A stretch of 64,000 nucleotides of DNA from Desulfovibrio sp. (GCF_009712225.1 NZ_WASP01000003.1:267042-331041), one strand, 5' to 3'. Positions 1 through 9,043 are shown, numbered from the stretch's first letter. Notes: generated by a model from the sequence alone, not told the origin. A program made the numbers and translations.

Positions 1-802
1 GCACGGGATCAGTGCCTCTCTGCTGGTTCCAGTCCATAAGCCGCTGTAACTGCGTGGCATCTTCAAAACGAAAATTGCTCAAAAAGGCCCACACTTCAGG
101 GTGGTCTTTTTTTAACCCTTCTCGCCCAATCTTGAAAATACTCTCATCCTTGCCAAGACTGGCCAGCGGGTCATCCAGATAGTGCATGGGCCAACGGCTG
201 AACATCCAGTGTGGCGACCACGCTGTCACCACAATCCATTCATGTGTACGTATGGCCTCAGCCAGGCTGGCCGCCATACTGGGGCCGCTGCCCGGCACAA
301 GCTGCAACTGGGTGATTTCGTAATCCTTCAGCGCCTTGGCCGTCAGCCGCATAATGCCAGCGCCGGGGTCAATGCCCACAATGCGCCCGTTGAACCTGTC
401 TGCGTTGGCTTCCAGTTCATCTATGGAGCGCAACGACACATAGTCGGGCACTGCCAGCCCCAGGCGCGCGCCGCCCACAAGCTTGCCCAGCATTTCTACC
501 TTGTTTTTAACCCTGGCATACATGTCCGCATGCGTATCGGGCAGCCAGGCCGCAACCATTGCATCTGCGGCTCCACTGGCAACACTGGTCCACATGGCCT
601 CCTGGCTTACCGGCAGCAGTTCCACGCGGTATCCATAGCGCTCTTCCAGCACTGCCTTGACCAGATTGCTGGAAGCAACAGCGCAATCCCAGTCAACGTA
701 GACAATCTTGAGGGTCTTGCCCGCCTTGTCGGCCGCAACTCCCTGCCCGGGAAACGCCCACACCATAACCGCCAGAAACAGTATGAAAAACCTGCGTGCC
801 AT
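1..802 (-). CDS. Glycine betaine/choline-type ABC transporter substrate-binding protein (OpuAC family), C-terminus cut by window edge
   Basis: The minus-strand frame is open from the ATG at 802 to the window edge (267 codons, no stop), so the C-terminal end is missing. The first ~23 residues form a signal peptide (MARRFFILFLAVMVWAFPG, then VAADKAG), so the product is exported. The mature part reads like an OpuAC/ProX binding protein: LKIVYVDWDCAVASSNL near the N-terminus, DAMVAAWLPDTHADMY, a VGIDPGAGIM segment and VVTAWSPHWMFSRW, whose tryptophans typically build the aromatic box for quaternary ammonium ligands. It would deliver betaine-like compatible solutes to an ABC permease that must lie outside the window. 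Start choice is supported by GGAGG seven bases upstream. The exact ligand cannot be told from sequence. Confidence 0.85.
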   Translation of the reverse strand, partial: MARRFFILFLAVMVWAFPGQGVAADKAGKTLKIVYVDWDCAVASSNLVKAVLEERYGYRVELLPVSQEAMWTSVASGAADAMVAAWLPDTHADMYARVKNKVEMLGKLVGGARLGLAVPDYVSLRSIDELEANADRFNGRIVGIDPGAGIMRLTAKALKDYEITQLQLVPGSGPSMAASLAEAIRTHEWIVVTAWSPHWMFSRWPMHYLDDPLASLGKDESIFKIGREGLKKDHPEVWAFLSNFRFEDATQLQRLMDWNQQRGTDPV

Positions 803-874
803 TGCTTCCTCCACACCTTTTTTGCCAAGGCCTTGTGCGTTGGCATTCGGAAGAGGGGATTCCGCTTGAAATAC

Positions 875-902
875 AGACTAACAGTTTCAGGCGCGGCTTC
901 AA
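875..902 (-). promoter_or_regulatory. Candidate sigma-70 promoter of the OpuAC-like gene
   Basis: On the minus strand TTGAAG (897-902) and TAGTCT (875-880) are separated by 16 bp, about 70 bp upstream of the start codon at 802. This is a consensus-like match only; no transcript evidence. Confidence 0.35.
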
Positions 903-998
903 GCTGTTTCATGGTTCGGGCGGTGTATCGTCAATTATCGCGCGCATAAAAATTTTTGCCAGCCGCTTGTCATGCGTGGCGCACCCACATGGAGTAAA

Positions 999-2327
999 TC
1001 AGCAGCGCGCCAGCGGCAGTTCGTCCCAGCAGGTGGTCACACGAGGCGAACGGTGTTCCTGCCGCATATGCCACGGGGCGTGGCCCATGCCCTGCGCGCC
1101 AAAGATGACCGTATCGCGGCCAAACCTGCCGTTGATATCGTCCAGCGAACGCATAAGGCGCTGGCGGCGGTCGTCGCCGCTGGTGTCGTTGCCCGCAGCC
1201 AGAGCCAGAAGACTGCCTTGCATTGCGTCGGCCCGCTCCAGTCCATAAAGCATCACACCGGCCTTGGCATAGGCAAAGCCGGGCACAAATATGCGCTCAA
1301 GGCCGCTCAGTGCGGCATTGATGAACTGCTGGCTGTCTGCTGTGGGCACGGGTAGCGAACACTGGGTTGTCTGGTCATAAAGGCGCTCACTGGCGGCCGC
1401 CTGTCCGGGGCGTGCAGTGCGGATGTGCACAGCCAGACCGCTGGCCACCAGCCCCTCACGGCGCAGACGCATGGCTGCGCGTACTGCAAAGGTAGACAGA
1501 GCCTGTGCCAGCATGTCCTTGTCGAGAATGCGGCGGGCAAATGACCGTGTAGACATAAGGGTTTTGCGGGCAACAGGTGCGGTTTCATTGCCAAGACAGG
1601 GGATGCCACGCAGCTCAAGAGCCGTGCGCCAGCCAGTAACCGTGAGCAGGCGGCGCAGCAGAATATCGTCCGCCTTTTTCATGTGCAGGGCTGTGCGTAT
1701 GCCTTCGGCCCACAGACGCCGGGCCTGCCGCCGCCCTACGCCCCAAACGTCTTCCACGGGTGTGCGTTCCAATACGTGGTCTACGGCAGCCACAGGGCGC
1801 ACAAGGGAAAAAACACCCTCGTAAGCTGGATGCTTCTTGGCCACATGGGTGGCAACCTTGGCCAGGGTACGCGTAGTCCCCACCCCTACAGATACGGTAA
1901 TCCCCGTCCAGCGCTGCACACGCTGGCGTACCTCGCGGCAAAATTCCGGCAGATTAGCCCGTTGGGGGGCATCGAGCCGCATGAACGATTCGTCGATGGA
2001 ATAGGGCTCTACCTGCGGGCAACATTGCTCGAGAATGCCCGTTACGCGCGCCGAGATATCGCCGTACAGAGCGTAGTTGGACGAAAAAACCGCCACATTC
2101 AGCTCTCGCAGCTGGGACCGCAGCTTGAATTCGGGCGCGCCCATAGGAATGCCCAGAGCCTTGGCCTCTGCCGACCGGGCAACTATGCAGCCGTCGTTGT
2201 TTGACAGCACTACCACCGGGCGGCCGACCAGATCAGGCCGGAACAGTTTTTCGCACGAAGCATAAAAATTGTTGCAGTCAACAAGCGCCCAGAGCGATGC
2301 GGGCGATTCAGAGTTTGTGGACAACAT
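999..2327 (-). CDS. umuC: DNA polymerase V catalytic subunit UmuC (Y-family translesion polymerase)
   Basis: The 442-residue product is a full-length UmuC (family about 420). The palm begins with LVDCNNFYASCEKLF, where Asp17 is the first metal-binding acid. A YSIDESFM motif supplies the second acidic pair, and VSVGVGTTRTLAKVA with VWGVGRRQARRLW covers the thumb helix-hairpin-helix region. The C-terminal part carries the little-finger domain and UmuC tail. In the known system UmuC joins two UmuD' subunits to copy past DNA lesions during the SOS response. The start at 2327 overlaps the 3' end of umuD by 20 bases, so the two are co-translated. It is an intact gene with no sign of truncation. Confidence 0.95.
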   Translation of the reverse strand: MLSTNSESPASLWALVDCNNFYASCEKLFRPDLVGRPVVVLSNNDGCIVARSAEAKALGIPMGAPEFKLRSQLRELNVAVFSSNYALYGDISARVTGILEQCCPQVEPYSIDESFMRLDAPQRANLPEFCREVRQRVQRWTGITVSVGVGTTRTLAKVATHVAKKHPAYEGVFSLVRPVAAVDHVLERTPVEDVWGVGRRQARRLWAEGIRTALHMKKADDILLRRLLTVTGWRTALELRGIPCLGNETAPVARKTLMSTRSFARRILDKDMLAQALSTFAVRAAMRLRREGLVASGLAVHIRTARPGQAAASERLYDQTTQCSLPVPTADSQQFINAALSGLERIFVPGFAYAKAGVMLYGLERADAMQGSLLALAAGNDTSGDDRRQRLMRSLDDINGRFGRDTVIFGAQGMGHAPWHMRQEHRSPRVTTCWDELPLARC

Positions 2328-2754
2328 AGGTCACCACGCCCCAGATGTGTACAAATTCGCTTTCCGTGATGTCTATGGGCTCAAACTGGGGGTTTTCTGG
2401 CGCGAGCAGCACACGTCCCTCGCGGCGCAACAATCTTTTTACTGTGAGCTCACTCTCAAGGGCGGCAATGACCACCTTGCGGTGGCCAGCATCAATGGAA
2501 CGATCAACGATCAGCAGATCGCCGTCGTGGATGCCAGCACCAATCATCGATTCACCGTGCGCACGCAAAAAAAACGTGGCCGCCTCGTTACGCACAAGGT
2601 ACTGGTGCAGGTCAAGCCTGCGGTCAAGGCAGTCCTCGGCGGGTGAGGGAAAGCCAGCTTCAACCGGGGCAAGGTACAGGGGCAGACCCGCGCGGCCCTG
2701 CGGAATTGCCGCACAGGCACTGACCAGCTCCAGTGAAGACGAAATGAATGCCAT
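2308..2754 (-). CDS. umuD: SOS mutagenesis protein UmuD (self-cleaving S24 peptidase)
   Basis: The 148-residue product aligns in plan with UmuD (139 residues in E. coli). The likely autocleavage site is the Ala33-Gly34 bond in VEAGFPSPAED, matching the Cys-Gly/Ala-Gly sites of the family. The serine nucleophile is Ser69 in HGESMIGAGI, and the general base is Lys106 in ELTVKRLL. Cleavage, stimulated by RecA filaments in the known system, makes UmuD' for polymerase V. It lies directly upstream of umuC with a 20-base overlap and is divergent from a repressor gene of the same peptidase clan at 2959. Confidence 0.95.
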   Translation of the reverse strand: MAFISSSLELVSACAAIPQGRAGLPLYLAPVEAGFPSPAEDCLDRRLDLHQYLVRNEAATFFLRAHGESMIGAGIHDGDLLIVDRSIDAGHRKVVIAALESELTVKRLLRREGRVLLAPENPQFEPIDITESEFVHIWGVVTYVVHKL

Positions 2755-2799
2755 ACCGCCTCCTTAAAACGGGATATGCACCTGGCGCAGGTGGCTGAT

Positions 2800-2829
2800 A
2801 TATTTCACGCATGCCACACAAGCATGCAA
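2800..2829 (-). promoter_or_regulatory. Candidate umuDC promoter containing a repressor operator
   Basis: Reading the minus strand, TTGCAT (2824-2829) and AAATAT (2800-2805) are spaced by 18 bp, about 45 bp before the umuD start. The repeated hexamer GCATGC occurs at 2809-2814 and 2822-2827 (7 bp between), lying between and over the -35 and -10 boxes. GCATGC is itself a palindrome, so the pair forms both a direct and an inverted repeat. That position is right for a repressor that blocks RNA polymerase. Whether LexA or the divergent CI-like protein binds it is not known. Confidence 0.5.
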
Positions 2830-2855
2830 CAATCAACTTTTAGCTTATTTTACCC

Positions 2856-2884
2856 TTGCAAGCAACGCCTGTGATTGATACATT
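2856..2884 (+). promoter_or_regulatory. Candidate promoter of the CI-like repressor gene
   Basis: TTGCAA (2856-2861) and TACATT (2879-2884) are spaced by 17 bp on the plus strand, 75 bp before the ATG at 2959. It is back-to-back with the umuD promoter, leaving about 27 bp between the two -35 boxes. Confidence 0.5.
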
Positions 2885-2958
2885 GAAGAAAAAAATTGAA
2901 TCAACCCCGCCAAAAACGTGCGCGTAACCACCTTCTTGCGTGCGAAGCGAGAAACGCC

Positions 2959-3648
2959 ATGCCGGAAAAAGCTGATTTTAAAGATATATTACAGCGACTT
3001 ATGCAGGCTCTTGAAGTAGTGAGCGATGCGGAGCTTGCCAGATCGCTGGGTATTACTCCCCAATCTGTGAGCGGAGCCCGTAAAAGGGGCGAAGTGCCCC
3101 CCGCCTGGATCCAGACCTGCGCTGCGCAGACTGGCGTAAACGCCCACTGGCTGTTTTTTGGCTGCGGTCCCATGCGCCTGCCGGAGGCGGCGGACGGCGA
3201 GCTGCCCAGTATTCAGGCAGATTGCGAGGCCGACCTTATCAGTATTCCGCTGGCCGAGGCCAGGCTTTCGGCTGGCACGGGAAGCCTGGAAGTAAACAGC
3301 CACAGTCAGGGCAGCTACGCCTTCCGGGGCGATTTTCTGCGTCGCAAGGGTAACCCCCGGCGCATGGTGCTTATGCGAGTCTCTGGCGACAGCATGGTAC
3401 CAGAGATTTTTGACAACGATCTGGTGCTGCTCGATCGGGGGCAGACAGAGATCAGCCCTGGCCGCCTGTATGCCGTTGGTTTTGAAGATGCCATCTATAT
3501 AAAGCGCATAGACAAGCTGCCGGGCAAAATAATCCTGCACAGCGTCAACCCGGCCTACCCGCCGGTAAGCCTCGACCTGCGCGGTGATTGCGCCGACCAG
3601 TTTAGGGTCATTGGTCGGGTACTGTGGTCTGGAAGGGAATACAGGTAA
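2959..3648 (+). CDS. CI/LexA-like transcriptional repressor with S24 self-cleavage domain
   Basis: The N-terminal ~65 residues form a CI-type helix-turn-helix (DAELARSLGITPQSVSGARK, then GEVPPAW and VNAHWLFFG). The C-terminal half is an S24 peptidase with nucleophile Ser145 in RVSGDSMVPEI and general base Lys182 in IYIKRIDKLPG. The linker contains AEARLSAGTGS; its Ala-Gly bond is a plausible autocleavage site. The ATG at 2959 was chosen because the fold begins there; an in-frame TTG at 2896 would add 21 residues and is less likely. Divergent placement from umuDC suggests that it controls that operon and is inactivated by DNA damage. A second protein with nearly the same peptidase half but a different DNA-binding half lies at 50702-51376. 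Confidence 0.85.
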   Translation: MPEKADFKDILQRLMQALEVVSDAELARSLGITPQSVSGARKRGEVPPAWIQTCAAQTGVNAHWLFFGCGPMRLPEAADGELPSIQADCEADLISIPLAEARLSAGTGSLEVNSHSQGSYAFRGDFLRRKGNPRRMVLMRVSGDSMVPEIFDNDLVLLDRGQTEISPGRLYAVGFEDAIYIKRIDKLPGKIILHSVNPAYPPVSLDLRGDCADQFRVIGRVLWSGREYR

Positions 3649-3718
3649 GAATGCTTGCGCCCAACGTAGCGGGGGCGTACACTTTCAGAATATCAGACAT
3701 ATTTGCAAGGAGTCAGGG

Positions 3719-4261
3719 ATGTCGCGTATTCGTCGTTCCTTAGCTGCATCAATGGGCAATCTGGCTGCTGCCTGCGTTTTGTGCGCAGGGCTGCTGATTA
3801 CCAATCAGGCTTTTGCCGCGCAGGCGGCCGCACAGCAGCCCGCCCAACAGGCAGTTACAGCACAACCACCGGTAGAGGCTTCTGCCCCAAATACAACGGA
3901 GCAGCAGGAACCAGCGCCTGTGGCCGACAGCCTTTTCAGCCAGACCTATCAGGCCTGCATGGATGAAGCTGCGGGAACAACCACCACCATGCAGGACTGC
4001 ATGGCCGCAGAACAACAGCGTCTTGAAACCCGTCTGGCCGCACAGCGCACCAAGGTTGCGGCTGGCCTGAACCCGGAACGGCTCAAGGCCTTCAACGAAG
4101 CCTTGAGCGCCTGGGATATCCTGCGCAAAAGCGGATCTCTTGCCATGTATGACCCTGACGGCGGCACTCTTTCACCGCTTATGGCCTCACTGTGGTATCT
4201 GGAGCAAACAGCCCGCATGACCCACTGGGTTGACGGTATGCTTGAAAACGTTGATCCCTAG
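3719..4261 (+). CDS. Small secreted DUF1311/LprI-like protein
   Basis: This 180-residue product starts at the ATG at 3719, which follows AAGGAG at a good distance. Residues 1-33 are a signal peptide ending in NQAFAAQAA. A low-complexity Ala/Gln/Pro stretch follows (to about 65), then a helical domain with paired cysteines: SQTYQACMDEA and MQDCMAAEQQRLE. The Cys spacing and the LxxFNEALSAWDILR segment match the DUF1311 (LprI/lysozyme-inhibitor-like) family. The protein is probably periplasmic or lipid-free secreted. Its biochemical role is unknown; some family members inhibit lysozyme, but that cannot be assumed here. Confidence 0.65.
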   Translation: MSRIRRSLAASMGNLAAACVLCAGLLITNQAFAAQAAAQQPAQQAVTAQPPVEASAPNTTEQQEPAPVADSLFSQTYQACMDEAAGTTTTMQDCMAAEQQRLETRLAAQRTKVAAGLNPERLKAFNEALSAWDILRKSGSLAMYDPDGGTLSPLMASLWYLEQTARMTHWVDGMLENVDP

Positions 4262-4303
4262 CCCTGCTACAGACCACACAAGAACGCATATAGTTCGATT
4301 TCC

Positions 4304-4333
4304 AGCAGCACCTCTCGAGGTGCTGCTTTTTTA
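4304..4333 (+). terminator. Rho-independent terminator after the DUF1311-like gene
   Basis: A perfect 10-bp stem (AGCAGCACCT at 4304-4313 and AGGTGCTGCT at 4318-4327) with loop CTCG is followed by a T run. It sits 43 bp after the stop codon. Confidence 0.9.
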
Positions 4334-4801
4334 TTACCTGCGATGCGCACATCTCGATTTGCGCCAATATCTCTTTGGCGGAACACATCTATCGATCTGA
4401 TTGCCTCCAGGATGCATTTTGTAATTGAGACACAACCTTCGCAAGAGCGCTGTACTTGGAGCATGAAACATCTCGTTGGTTATGAGAGCACCAACGATTC
4501 TGCCAGGACACACCCCGGTATCATCCGCTAAAGCCAACAAACATGCGAATGGATGTGCGCGCATGGCAGAGGCATGCCCGCAAGCCACACGGAGGGGAGC
4601 AAACATGGAATGGTGTTAGCTGCACCAGGAGCTGATTGATGTGGTATGAGTTTGTTGCCTCAAACCAAAGACATTACCAGGTGGCAACAAATAATCTCAT
4701 TGGGCGGGAAGACTGACGGCATTTTTTTCTTGGGGGGGGGAGAACTGCGCAGGGGGGCTTAAACACCATATGCGTTATAAGAATGTGCGGGAACAAAAAC
4801 G
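4334..4801. other. Intergenic stretch with no convincing gene
   Basis: Short open frames on both strands here lack ribosome-binding sites, protein-family features and the third-position GC bias of neighbouring genes. A 9-bp inverted repeat (TTTGTTGCC at 4651-4659, GGCAACAAA at 4683-4691) and a run of nine G (4732-4740) are the only notable structures. The region separates two convergent transcription units and may be a remnant. Confidence 0.5.
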
Positions 4802-4839
4802 CAAAAAACGACAATGGGGCGCATTGCGCCCCATTGTCG
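4802..4839 (-). terminator. Terminator of the ribosomal protein supercluster
   Basis: A perfect 14-bp stem (CGACAATGGGGCGC at 4809-4822 with its complement at 4826-4839, loop ATT) is followed on the minus strand by TTTTTTGC. It lies 25 bp beyond the rplQ stop codon and ends the S10-spc-alpha transcript. Confidence 0.92.
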
Positions 4840-4863
4840 TTATAATCCAAACCAGTAAAGCAA

Positions 4864-5319
4864 TTACGCTTCGGTGGTTTCTTCAGCCTTGGGCTTGCGG
4901 GTGCGCTTGGGCTTGGCAGGCGCTTCTTCAGCGGCAGCTTCCGTGGCGGGAGCTGCATCAAGAGCGCGAGAAAGCTCAATAATGGCCATGGGGGCGTTGT
5001 CGCCCTTGCGGGGCATGGCCAGCTTAAGGATACGGGTGTAGCCGCCGGGAACGCCAGCGAAAACAGGTCCGATCTCGTCAAAAAGGCGCTTAACCAGAGC
5101 GTGATCGTTCAACACACGGTAAGCCTGACGCCGGGCGTGCAGGTCGTTGCGCTTGGCAAGGGTGATCAGGGGTTCCACCACCCGGCGCAGCTCCTTGGCC
5201 TTGATTTCCGTGGTGCGGATTTTGCCGTGGATCAGCAGGGCCTTAGCGAGATTATTCAACAGGGCCTTACGGTGCGCAGGCGTACGCGAGAGTTTCCTGC
5301 CGGAATTGCTATGCCTCAT
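4864..5319 (-). CDS. rplQ: 50S ribosomal protein L17
   Basis: The 151-residue product starts with the family signature [20 protein letters not shown] and keeps the [21 protein letters not shown] helix. It is longer than the ~120-residue core because of an Ala/Lys/Glu/Pro-rich tail from about residue 118 ([21 protein letters not shown]), likely disordered and RNA-facing. L17 sits near the exit tunnel of the large subunit. It is the last gene of the alpha operon and overlaps the end of rpoA by 11 bases. Confidence 0.97.
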   Translation of the reverse strand: MRHSNSGRKLSRTPAHRKALLNNLAKALLIHGKIRTTEIKAKELRRVVEPLITLAKRNDLHARRQAYRVLNDHALVKRLFDEIGPVFAGVPGGYTRILKLAMPRKGDNAPMAIIELSRALDAAPATEAAAEEAPAKPKRTRKPKAEETTEA

Positions 5320-6352
5320 TTTGCTGCTTCCTTTTCCATTCCTGATATTTCTTGTCGAAGGAATCGACCTTCATGCCGAAGTCAAGGCCCATGTCCACAA
5401 GAACACCCTTGATTTCGTCCAACGACTTGCGACCGAAATTCTTGGTCTTGAGCATTTCTGCCTCAGAACGCTGCACCAGTTCGCCCACAAGAGCGATGTT
5501 GGCGCCCCTCAGGCAGTTGGTAGCGCGCACCGACAATTCAAGATCGTCAATGCTCTTGTACAGATGCTCGTTAATTTCGCCGCTCTCACCACTGCCGTGC
5601 CGCATATCGCCAGAAACGCGTTCATCAAAGTTGATGAAAACAGAAATCTGGTCCTTGATAATCTTGGCACTGTAGGCAATGGCGTCCTCGGGTGTGAGGG
5701 AGCCGTCGGTCCACACTTCCAGCAGCAGGCGGTCATAGTTGGTCATCTGGCCAACGCGCGCCTGCTCCACGGTGTAGGCTACCTTGCGCACGGGGGAGAA
5801 GCTGGAATCCAGCTTGATGATGCCGATTTCGTCGGTCAACCCCTCATGCATATCCGCAGGCACATAGCCCTTGCCCATGCGGGCCTCAAATTCCATTTCA
5901 AGCACAACGTCCTCGGTGAGGGTTGCGATGTGCTGGTCAGGGTTGAGAACTTCCACATGCTGGTTGCCCTGAATGTTACCGGCTGTCACCGGGCCCTTCT
6001 GGTCAACACGCAAGGTGATGCGTTGCGGTTCATCGGTGTCCATGCGCAGGCGAACCTGCTTGATGTTCAGGATGACATCGGTGATGTCTTCAAGAACGCC
6101 ATGAACCGTGGTGAATTCATGCTGCACGCCGATGATCTTCACCGATACGAAGGCCGCACCCTGAAGGGACGACAAAAGAACCCGGCGCATGGCGTTACCA
6201 ATGGTGGTGCCGTAGCCCCGTTCCAGCGGCTCACAGATAAACTTGCCGTGAGTGATGCTGGCGGTTTCTTCTTCGCGCATGATCTGATCGGGCTTTACAA
6301 GCTCTGACCAGTTGCGTGCATTTATAAGGCGTTCGCCCTGTTTTATAAGCAT
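5309..6352 (-). CDS. rpoA: RNA polymerase alpha subunit
   Basis: This 347-residue protein has the N-terminal assembly domain ([20 protein letters not shown] near residue 47) that dimerizes and seats beta and beta'. A linker leads to the C-terminal domain with its helix-hairpin-helix ([26 protein letters not shown]), which contacts UP elements and activators. A Gln/Asn-rich tail ends the protein. Length is slightly above the E. coli 329. It is placed between rpsD and rplQ, the standard alpha operon order. Confidence 0.98.
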   Translation of the reverse strand: MLIKQGERLINARNWSELVKPDQIMREEETASITHGKFICEPLERGYGTTIGNAMRRVLLSSLQGAAFVSVKIIGVQHEFTTVHGVLEDITDVILNIKQVRLRMDTDEPQRITLRVDQKGPVTAGNIQGNQHVEVLNPDQHIATLTEDVVLEMEFEARMGKGYVPADMHEGLTDEIGIIKLDSSFSPVRKVAYTVEQARVGQMTNYDRLLLEVWTDGSLTPEDAIAYSAKIIKDQISVFINFDERVSGDMRHGSGESGEINEHLYKSIDDLELSVRATNCLRGANIALVGELVQRSEAEMLKTKNFGRKSLDEIKGVLVDMGLDFGMKVDSFDKKYQEWKRKQQNEA

Positions 6353-6364
6353 GCGAACCCCCGC

Positions 6365-6991
6365 TTATTTCGAGTAAAGTTCGACAATCAGCTGCTCGTT
6401 GACGGGGAACTGGATATCGTCACGCTGCGGCAGCGCCTTGACAGAGCCTTTGAAAGCGGCGCCATCAGCCTCAAGCCAGGCAGGGCAGCCACGACGGGCA
6501 ATAACTTCCTGGGCTTCAGCAAGCACAGGAATCTTGCGGTTCTTTTCAGGCACTTCAATGCAGTCACCCACACGAACCTGCAAGGAAGGAATGTTCACCT
6601 TGTGTCCGTTGAGGGTGAAAATGCCATGACGAACGAGCTGGCGAGCCTGGTTGCGCGAATTGGCAAAGCCGAGGCGGTACACCACGTTGTCGAGGCGGCG
6701 TTCAAGAATAACGAGCAGGTTGGTACCGGTAACACCCTTCTGCATTTCGGCCTTCTCGAAGTAGCCATGGAACTGGCGTTCGAGAATGCCGTAAGCGCGA
6801 CGGGTCTTCTGCTTCTCACGCAGCTGAACTGCGTATTCGCTGACCTTCTTGCGCGCGCGGCCATGCTGGCCGGGAGCATAGGGACGACGGTCATATGCGC
6901 ACTTGTCAGTGAAGCAGCGGTCGCCCTTCAGAAAAAGCTTGCAGCCTTCGCGACGGCACATGCGGCACTTGGCTTCAGTATATTTGGCCAT
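6365..6991 (-). CDS. rpsD: 30S ribosomal protein S4
   Basis: The 208-residue product carries four cysteines at the N-terminus ([12 protein letters not shown] then RCFTDKC), the zinc-binding form of S4. The S4 RNA-binding domain is clear ([38 protein letters not shown]). S4 is a primary 16S rRNA binder that nucleates small-subunit assembly and, in enterobacteria, represses the alpha operon. Whether it does so here is untested. Confidence 0.97.
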   Translation of the reverse strand: MAKYTEAKCRMCRREGCKLFLKGDRCFTDKCAYDRRPYAPGQHGRARKKVSEYAVQLREKQKTRRAYGILERQFHGYFEKAEMQKGVTGTNLLVILERRLDNVVYRLGFANSRNQARQLVRHGIFTLNGHKVNIPSLQVRVGDCIEVPEKNRKIPVLAEAQEVIARRGCPAWLEADGAAFKGSVKALPQRDDIQFPVNEQLIVELYSK

Positions 6992-7038
6992 CTATCTTTA
7001 CCTCTTACGGTTTTGGCGCGGTTTACGCAAGGCGCAAA

Positions 7039-7428
7039 CTAGACGCGGCGGCGCTTGGGCGGCCGGCAGCCATTGTGCGGAATGGGCGTAACGTCGCGGA
7101 TGAACGCCACCTTGAAGCCGATTGCCGAAATAGCGCGCATGGCGGCTTCACGACCGGAACCGGGGCCCTTAACGTAGATGCCCACGGTACGCATGCCGTT
7201 GTCCTGAGCCTTGCGGGCAGCCGTTTCAGCGGCAACCTGCGCAGCAAAGGGGGTGGACTTACGCGAACCCTTAAAGCCGCTCTGGCCTGAGGAGGCCCAG
7301 GAGACAGCATTGCCGCGCGTATCCGTAAAGGTGATGATGGTATTATTGAACGATGCCTGGATGTGGGCAATGCCCACCGGCACGTTCTTTTTTTCCTTTT
7401 TCTTGACCACTTTCTTGGGTCTGGCCAT
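7039..7428 (-). CDS. rpsK: 30S ribosomal protein S11
   Basis: The 129-residue product shows the S11 core: [38 protein letters not shown] and the conserved tail [19 protein letters not shown]11 lies on the platform of the small subunit near the E site. The N-terminus is Lys-rich ([15 protein letters not shown]). It is 47 bp upstream of rpsD, in standard order. Confidence 0.97.
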   Translation of the reverse strand: MARPKKVVKKKEKKNVPVGIAHIQASFNNTIITFTDTRGNAVSWASSGQSGFKGSRKSTPFAAQVAAETAARKAQDNGMRTVGIYVKGPGSGREAAMRAISAIGFKVAFIRDVTPIPHNGCRPPKRRRV

Positions 7429-7550
7429 AACTAACCTCTAAATGGAGCTTGTCAGATCTATATCCGCTCTTAGCGGATAAATCCGTTCGTCCTCACGGCA
7501 GCACTATTGCTGCATCCGCTTTACAAACTGCGACAAGCGCAGCCGCACCG

Positions 7551-7919
7551 CTACTTCTTCTTGCCTACGGCGCCGCGGCGGGGTCCCTTACGGGTGCGGG
7601 CATTGGTGTGGGTACGCTGACCGTGCACGGGCAAACCGCGACGATGGCGCAGGCCACGGAAACAACCAATGTCCATAAGGCGCTTAATGTTGCTGGAAAC
7701 TTCGCGACGCAGGTCGCCTTCCACCTTGTAGTTCTGCTCGAGTTCCTTACGGATCTCGTTCACTTCGTCAGCGGAGAGGTCGTCGATGCTACGCTCCCAG
7801 TTAACGCCGGTGGTGTCCAGAATTTTCATGGCCGTGGTACGGCCAATGCCATAAATGTAGGTGAGCGCAATGTCCACCCGTTTGCCGCGAGGCAAATCAA
7901 CACCTGCTATTCTCGCCAC
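7551..7919 (-). CDS. rpsM: 30S ribosomal protein S13
   Basis: The 122-residue product contains [19 protein letters not shown], the helix-hairpin-helix [13 protein letters not shown] and the basic C-terminal [20 protein letters not shown] typical of S13. The protein sits in the head of the small subunit and contacts the P-site tRNA and L5. There are about 120 bp between its stop and rpsK, with no recognisable gene. Confidence 0.97.
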   Translation of the reverse strand: MARIAGVDLPRGKRVDIALTYIYGIGRTTAMKILDTTGVNWERSIDDLSADEVNEIRKELEQNYKVEGDLRREVSSNIKRLMDIGCFRGLRHRRGLPVHGQRTHTNARTRKGPRRGAVGKKK

Positions 7920-7934
7920 AATTCGTCTCCTGCC

Positions 7935-8048
7935 CTAGCCCTGGCGCTGCTTGTGCCGGGGGTTTTCGCAGATAACTCGAAGCACTCCCTTGCGCCGGAT
8001 AACCTTACACTTGGGGCATATTTTCTTGACGGAAGGTCTTACTTTCAT
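7935..8048 (-). CDS. rpmJ: 50S ribosomal protein L36
   Basis: A 37-residue frame begins [19 protein letters not shown] and ends [10 protein letters not shown]. The zinc ligands are CPKC, one further Cys (VICEN) and a His (PRH), the classic zinc-containing L36. It lies between map and rpsM, only 15 bp before rpsM, as in many bacterial spc/alpha junctions. It is small but unmistakable. Confidence 0.97.
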
Positions 8049-8185
8049 ACCTCAATCTCCAATAAGAAACCATTGCATTGACCAAATAAAGATCCGGCTT
8101 GCGGCTTCGCCACGAAGAACAACAGGCCGCAGCCCTCGAAATTGAGGGCGGGAACGGAAATCTTTATCCAGCTTTAACGCTGATG

Positions 8186-8980
8186 TCAACCTTCAATTGT
8201 ATGCCGGTTCAAACCACGATCCGAAATGCTGAGAATCTGGGGTCCGTTTGGGGTGATGGCAACGCTGTGTTCAAAGTGGGCGGCCCACAAACCGTCGCGA
8301 GTAACGGCGGTCCACTGGTCGTCCAGAATGTCCACTTCATACGTGCCCACGGTAACCATGGGTTCGATGGCTATGACCATGCCGTTTTGCAAGGTCAAAC
8401 CGCGCATTCCAGGCCTGAAGTTGGGCACTTCGGGCTTTTCGTGCATTTTCGCACCCACGCCATGGCCCACAAAACGGCGAACCACGTTGAAACCGGCTGC
8501 CTCAACATAATCTTGCACAGCCGCACCGATGTCATAAACATCATTGCCGGCTCTGGCCTGCTCTATTCCGACGTACAGGCTTTCTTCGGTCACCTTCATG
8601 AGCTTGCGGGCCTCGTCGCTCACCTTGCCGACAGGAAAGGTGCGAGCGGCGTCGCCCACAAAACCTTCATACACAACGCCCATGTCAACGCTGACGATGT
8701 CGCCTTCTTTAAGCAGCCGCGCAGAAGGGAAACCGTGAACCACCTGCTCGTTTACCGAGCAGCACAGGGCGAAGGGGTAACCGCAGTAACCTAGAAACGC
8801 CGGTTTTACCTTGTAGTCGGCGCACATGTCGCGCGCCAGCTCTTCAAGACGCATGGTAGGCAAGCCAGGTGCCACCATGTCGCCCACGGCATCCAGTATG
8901 TTGGCAACCATGCGGTTTGCTTCCCGCAGGCTGGCCACTTCCCTTTCATTCTTGATGAATGCGCCGTGATATTTTTTCAT
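8186..8980 (-). CDS. map: Methionine aminopeptidase, type I
   Basis: The 264-residue enzyme removes the N-terminal methionine from nascent proteins. Metal ligands are visible in VSVDMGVVYEGFVGDAART (two Asp), RRFVGHGVGAKMHEKP (His), MVIAIEPMVT (Glu) and the late TRDGLWAAHFEHSVAITPNG (Glu). The length is that of the short type I form without an N-terminal zinc extension. It is encoded between secY and rpmJ, as in most spc operons. infA, which often follows map, is absent. Confidence 0.97.
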   Translation of the reverse strand: MKKYHGAFIKNEREVASLREANRMVANILDAVGDMVAPGLPTMRLEELARDMCADYKVKPAFLGYCGYPFALCCSVNEQVVHGFPSARLLKEGDIVSVDMGVVYEGFVGDAARTFPVGKVSDEARKLMKVTEESLYVGIEQARAGNDVYDIGAAVQDYVEAAGFNVVRRFVGHGVGAKMHEKPEVPNFRPGMRGLTLQNGMVIAIEPMVTVGTYEVDILDDQWTAVTRDGLWAAHFEHSVAITPNGPQILSISDRGLNRHTIEG

Positions 8981-9043
8981 TATACAATCACCATCCGCGC
9001 TTGTGAAAACCGCAGGGTAAGCCTTGCAGCCTACCCAGGTTTT

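Noticed and set aside
4343..4531. Short plus-strand frame in the gap after the DUF1311-like gene
   Set aside because: No ribosome-binding site, no codon bias, no family features.
5147..6307. A 386-codon plus-strand open frame over rpoA
   Set aside because: Antisense shadow of rpoA with no family features.
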